20,729 nt of DNA from CAZXEJ01 sp964639895 (GTDB lineage Bacteria; Desulfobacterota_D; UBA1144; Nemesobacterales; JADFKM01). Location: assembly GCA_964639895.1 (NCBI GenBank), contig CAZXEJ010000041.1:1-20729 (forward strand), in the 5' to 3' direction. The notes beneath the pieces were generated by a model, which ran no database searches, was not told where the DNA came from, and was given only the letters and a program-made list of their open reading frames with translations. The number at the start of each line of letters is the position of its first letter. Within the stretch, counting starts at the first letter, position 1. The translations under genes were made by a program, and so were the position numbers. Below, one piece after another: positions 19,647 to 20,729 of this stretch.

Positions 19647-20729
19647 ATGCCTGCGAAAGAGATCAAGTTCAGCGCCGAGGCCCAGGAGGCCGTACTTAAG
19701 GGAGTCAACACGCTGGCCGACGCCGTCAAGGCCACGCTCGGACCGAGGGGGCGGAACGTGCTAATAGAGAAGACCTTCGGCGCCCCGGTGGTCACGAAAG
19801 ACGGCGTCACCGTGGCCAAGGAGATCGAGCTCGAGGACAAGTTCGAGAACATGGGCGCCCAGATGGTGAAGGAGGTGGCATCGAAGACCAGCGACGTGGC
19901 CGGTGACGGCACCACTTCGGCCACGGTGCTGGCACAGGCCATATACCAGCAGGGCATAAAGCTCGTCGCCGCAGGACACGACCCGATGAAGCTCAAGCGC
20001 GGTATCGACAAGGCCACCGACCGGGTCGTCCAGGAGCTCAAGAAGATGAGCAAGCAGGTCAAGGGCAGGACCGAGATCGCGCAGGTAGCCACCGTCTCTG
20101 CCAACGGCGACGAGACCATCGGCAACATAATAGCCGACGCCATGGAGAAGGTCGGCAAGGACGGCGTGATCACGGTCGAAGAGGGCAGGAGCCTCGAGAC
20201 GACGATGGAAGTGGTCGAGGGCATGCAGTTCGACCGCGGTTATCTAAGCCCCTATTTCATCACTGAGGCCGAGAAGATGGAGGTCGAACTGGACGAGCCC
20301 TACATACTGCTTCATGACAAGAAGATATCGAGCATGAAGGACCTGCTTCCACTGCTCGAGGACGTGGCCAAGACCCAGAAGCCCATCCTGGTCATAGCCG
20401 AGGACGTAGAAGGCGAGGCCCTGGCCACGCTTGTGGTCAACAAGATACGCGGTACGCTCAAGTGTGCGGCCGTCAAGGCGCCCGGCTTCGGCGACAGGCG
20501 CAAGGCCATGCTCGAAGACATAGCCATCCTCACCGGAGGCCGCGTCATCTCCGAAGAGGCCGGCATGAAGCTCGAGGCCGCCAAGCTCTCCGATCTCGGC
20601 AGGGCCAAGAAGGTGGTGATAGACAAGGAGAACACCACCATCGTGGGAGGAGCCGGCAAGAAGTCGGACATCCAGGCCCGCATCAAGCAGATAAAGGCCC
20701 AGATCGAGGAATCGACGGGTGAATACGAC
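19647..20729 (+). CDS. groEL: Chaperonin GroEL, 5' part (runs off window)
   Basis: 361 codons are present and the frame is open to the window edge; full GroEL is about 540-550 residues, so about one third is missing. GroEL is the tetradecameric ATP-driven folding chamber. Visible blocks are the N-terminal KEIKFSAEAQEAVLKGVNTLADAVKATLGPRGRNVLIEK (4-42), KDGVTVAKEIELEDKFENMGAQMVKEVASKTSDVAGDGTTSATVLAQ (about 51-97, holding the ATP-site DGTT), and the apical domain with MQFDRGYLSPYFIT and LVVNKIRGTLKCAAVKAPGFGDRRKAMLEDIAILTGG. AAGGAGG (19630-19636) lies ten bases before ATG 19647. AAGHDPMKLKRGIDKA recalls the AAGHNPM form I associate with deltaproteobacterial GroEL. Confidence 0.99.
   Translation, partial: MPAKEIKFSAEAQEAVLKGVNTLADAVKATLGPRGRNVLIEKTFGAPVVTKDGVTVAKEIELEDKFENMGAQMVKEVASKTSDVAGDGTTSATVLAQAIYQQGIKLVAAGHDPMKLKRGIDKATDRVVQELKKMSKQVKGRTEIAQVATVSANGDETIGNIIADAMEKVGKDGVITVEEGRSLETTMEVVEGMQFDRGYLSPYFITEAEKMEVELDEPYILLHDKKISSMKDLLPLLEDVAKTQKPILVIAEDVEGEALATLVVNKIRGTLKCAAVKAPGFGDRRKAMLEDIAILTGGRVISEEAGMKLEAAKLSDLGRAKKVVIDKENTTIVGGAGKKSDIQARIKQIKAQIEESTGEYD

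Overview
The window is a chromosomal segment of a GC-rich bacterium carrying mostly housekeeping genes. I see no phage, transposon, CRISPR array, defence or secondary-metabolite island. The GroES/GroEL sequences, a CIRCE-controlled groESL operon, an archaeal-type cofactor-independent phosphoglycerate mutase, a free-standing etfBA pair and frequent ATA and AGG codons despite high GC suggest a deltaproteobacterial (Desulfobacterota-like) or Nitrospirota-like lineage. That placement is inference from memory of the families.

Layout, left to right. (1) 1-539: 3' end of a sigma-70 factor (RpoD/RpoS group), then about 0.8 kb with no gene. (2) 1334-3363: a flippase-like membrane protein (minus) diverges from a Nif3/YbgI metal-binding protein (plus). 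(3) 3860-8429: a metallo-beta-lactamase-like protein that has lost its metal ligands (minus), divergent from phosphoglycerate mutase, followed by radA/sms and murI (all plus). (4) 8430-9558: 1.1 kb of G-rich sequence without a gene, containing a G-quadruplex motif and strong hairpins. (5) 9559-11379: etfB-etfA operon (minus) with a well-matched promoter. A small Cys-containing hypothetical (11714-11992, plus) lies upstream, and its candidate promoter faces the etf promoter. A clear intrinsic terminator follows at about 12234-12276. (6) 12646-15525 (minus): tRNA-Ser(GGA) - SRP RNA - dnaX - ybaB/ebfC - recR, a recognisable conserved bacterial locus for replication, recombination and secretion RNA. 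(7) 15620-16180: a lipoprotein c-type cytochrome (minus). (8) 16622-17607: a PNPOx-like flavin/split-barrel protein translationally coupled to a NUDIX hydrolase (plus). (9) 17731-19050: a 439-residue nitroreductase-fold-like protein (minus), divergent from groES-groEL (plus; groEL runs off the window end), with promoter and CIRCE operator between them.

Functionally the window joins transcription (sigma factor), DNA maintenance (RadA, DnaX, YbaB, RecR), cell wall precursor supply (MurI), central metabolism (iPGM, ETF), respiration or periplasmic electron transfer (cytochrome c) and protein folding (GroES/GroEL). Intergenic DNA is unusually long, five gaps of about 440-1130 bases, and most of its hairpins lack U-tracts. 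The less ordinary items are the metal-ligand-less MBL protein, a leaderless-looking promoter at murI, face-to-face promoters upstream of etfB, a short promoter-terminator unit near 12.2 kb, a URRC-type tetraloop in the SRP RNA, and the nitroreductase-like protein beside groESL. I did not find a convincing new multi-gene system.
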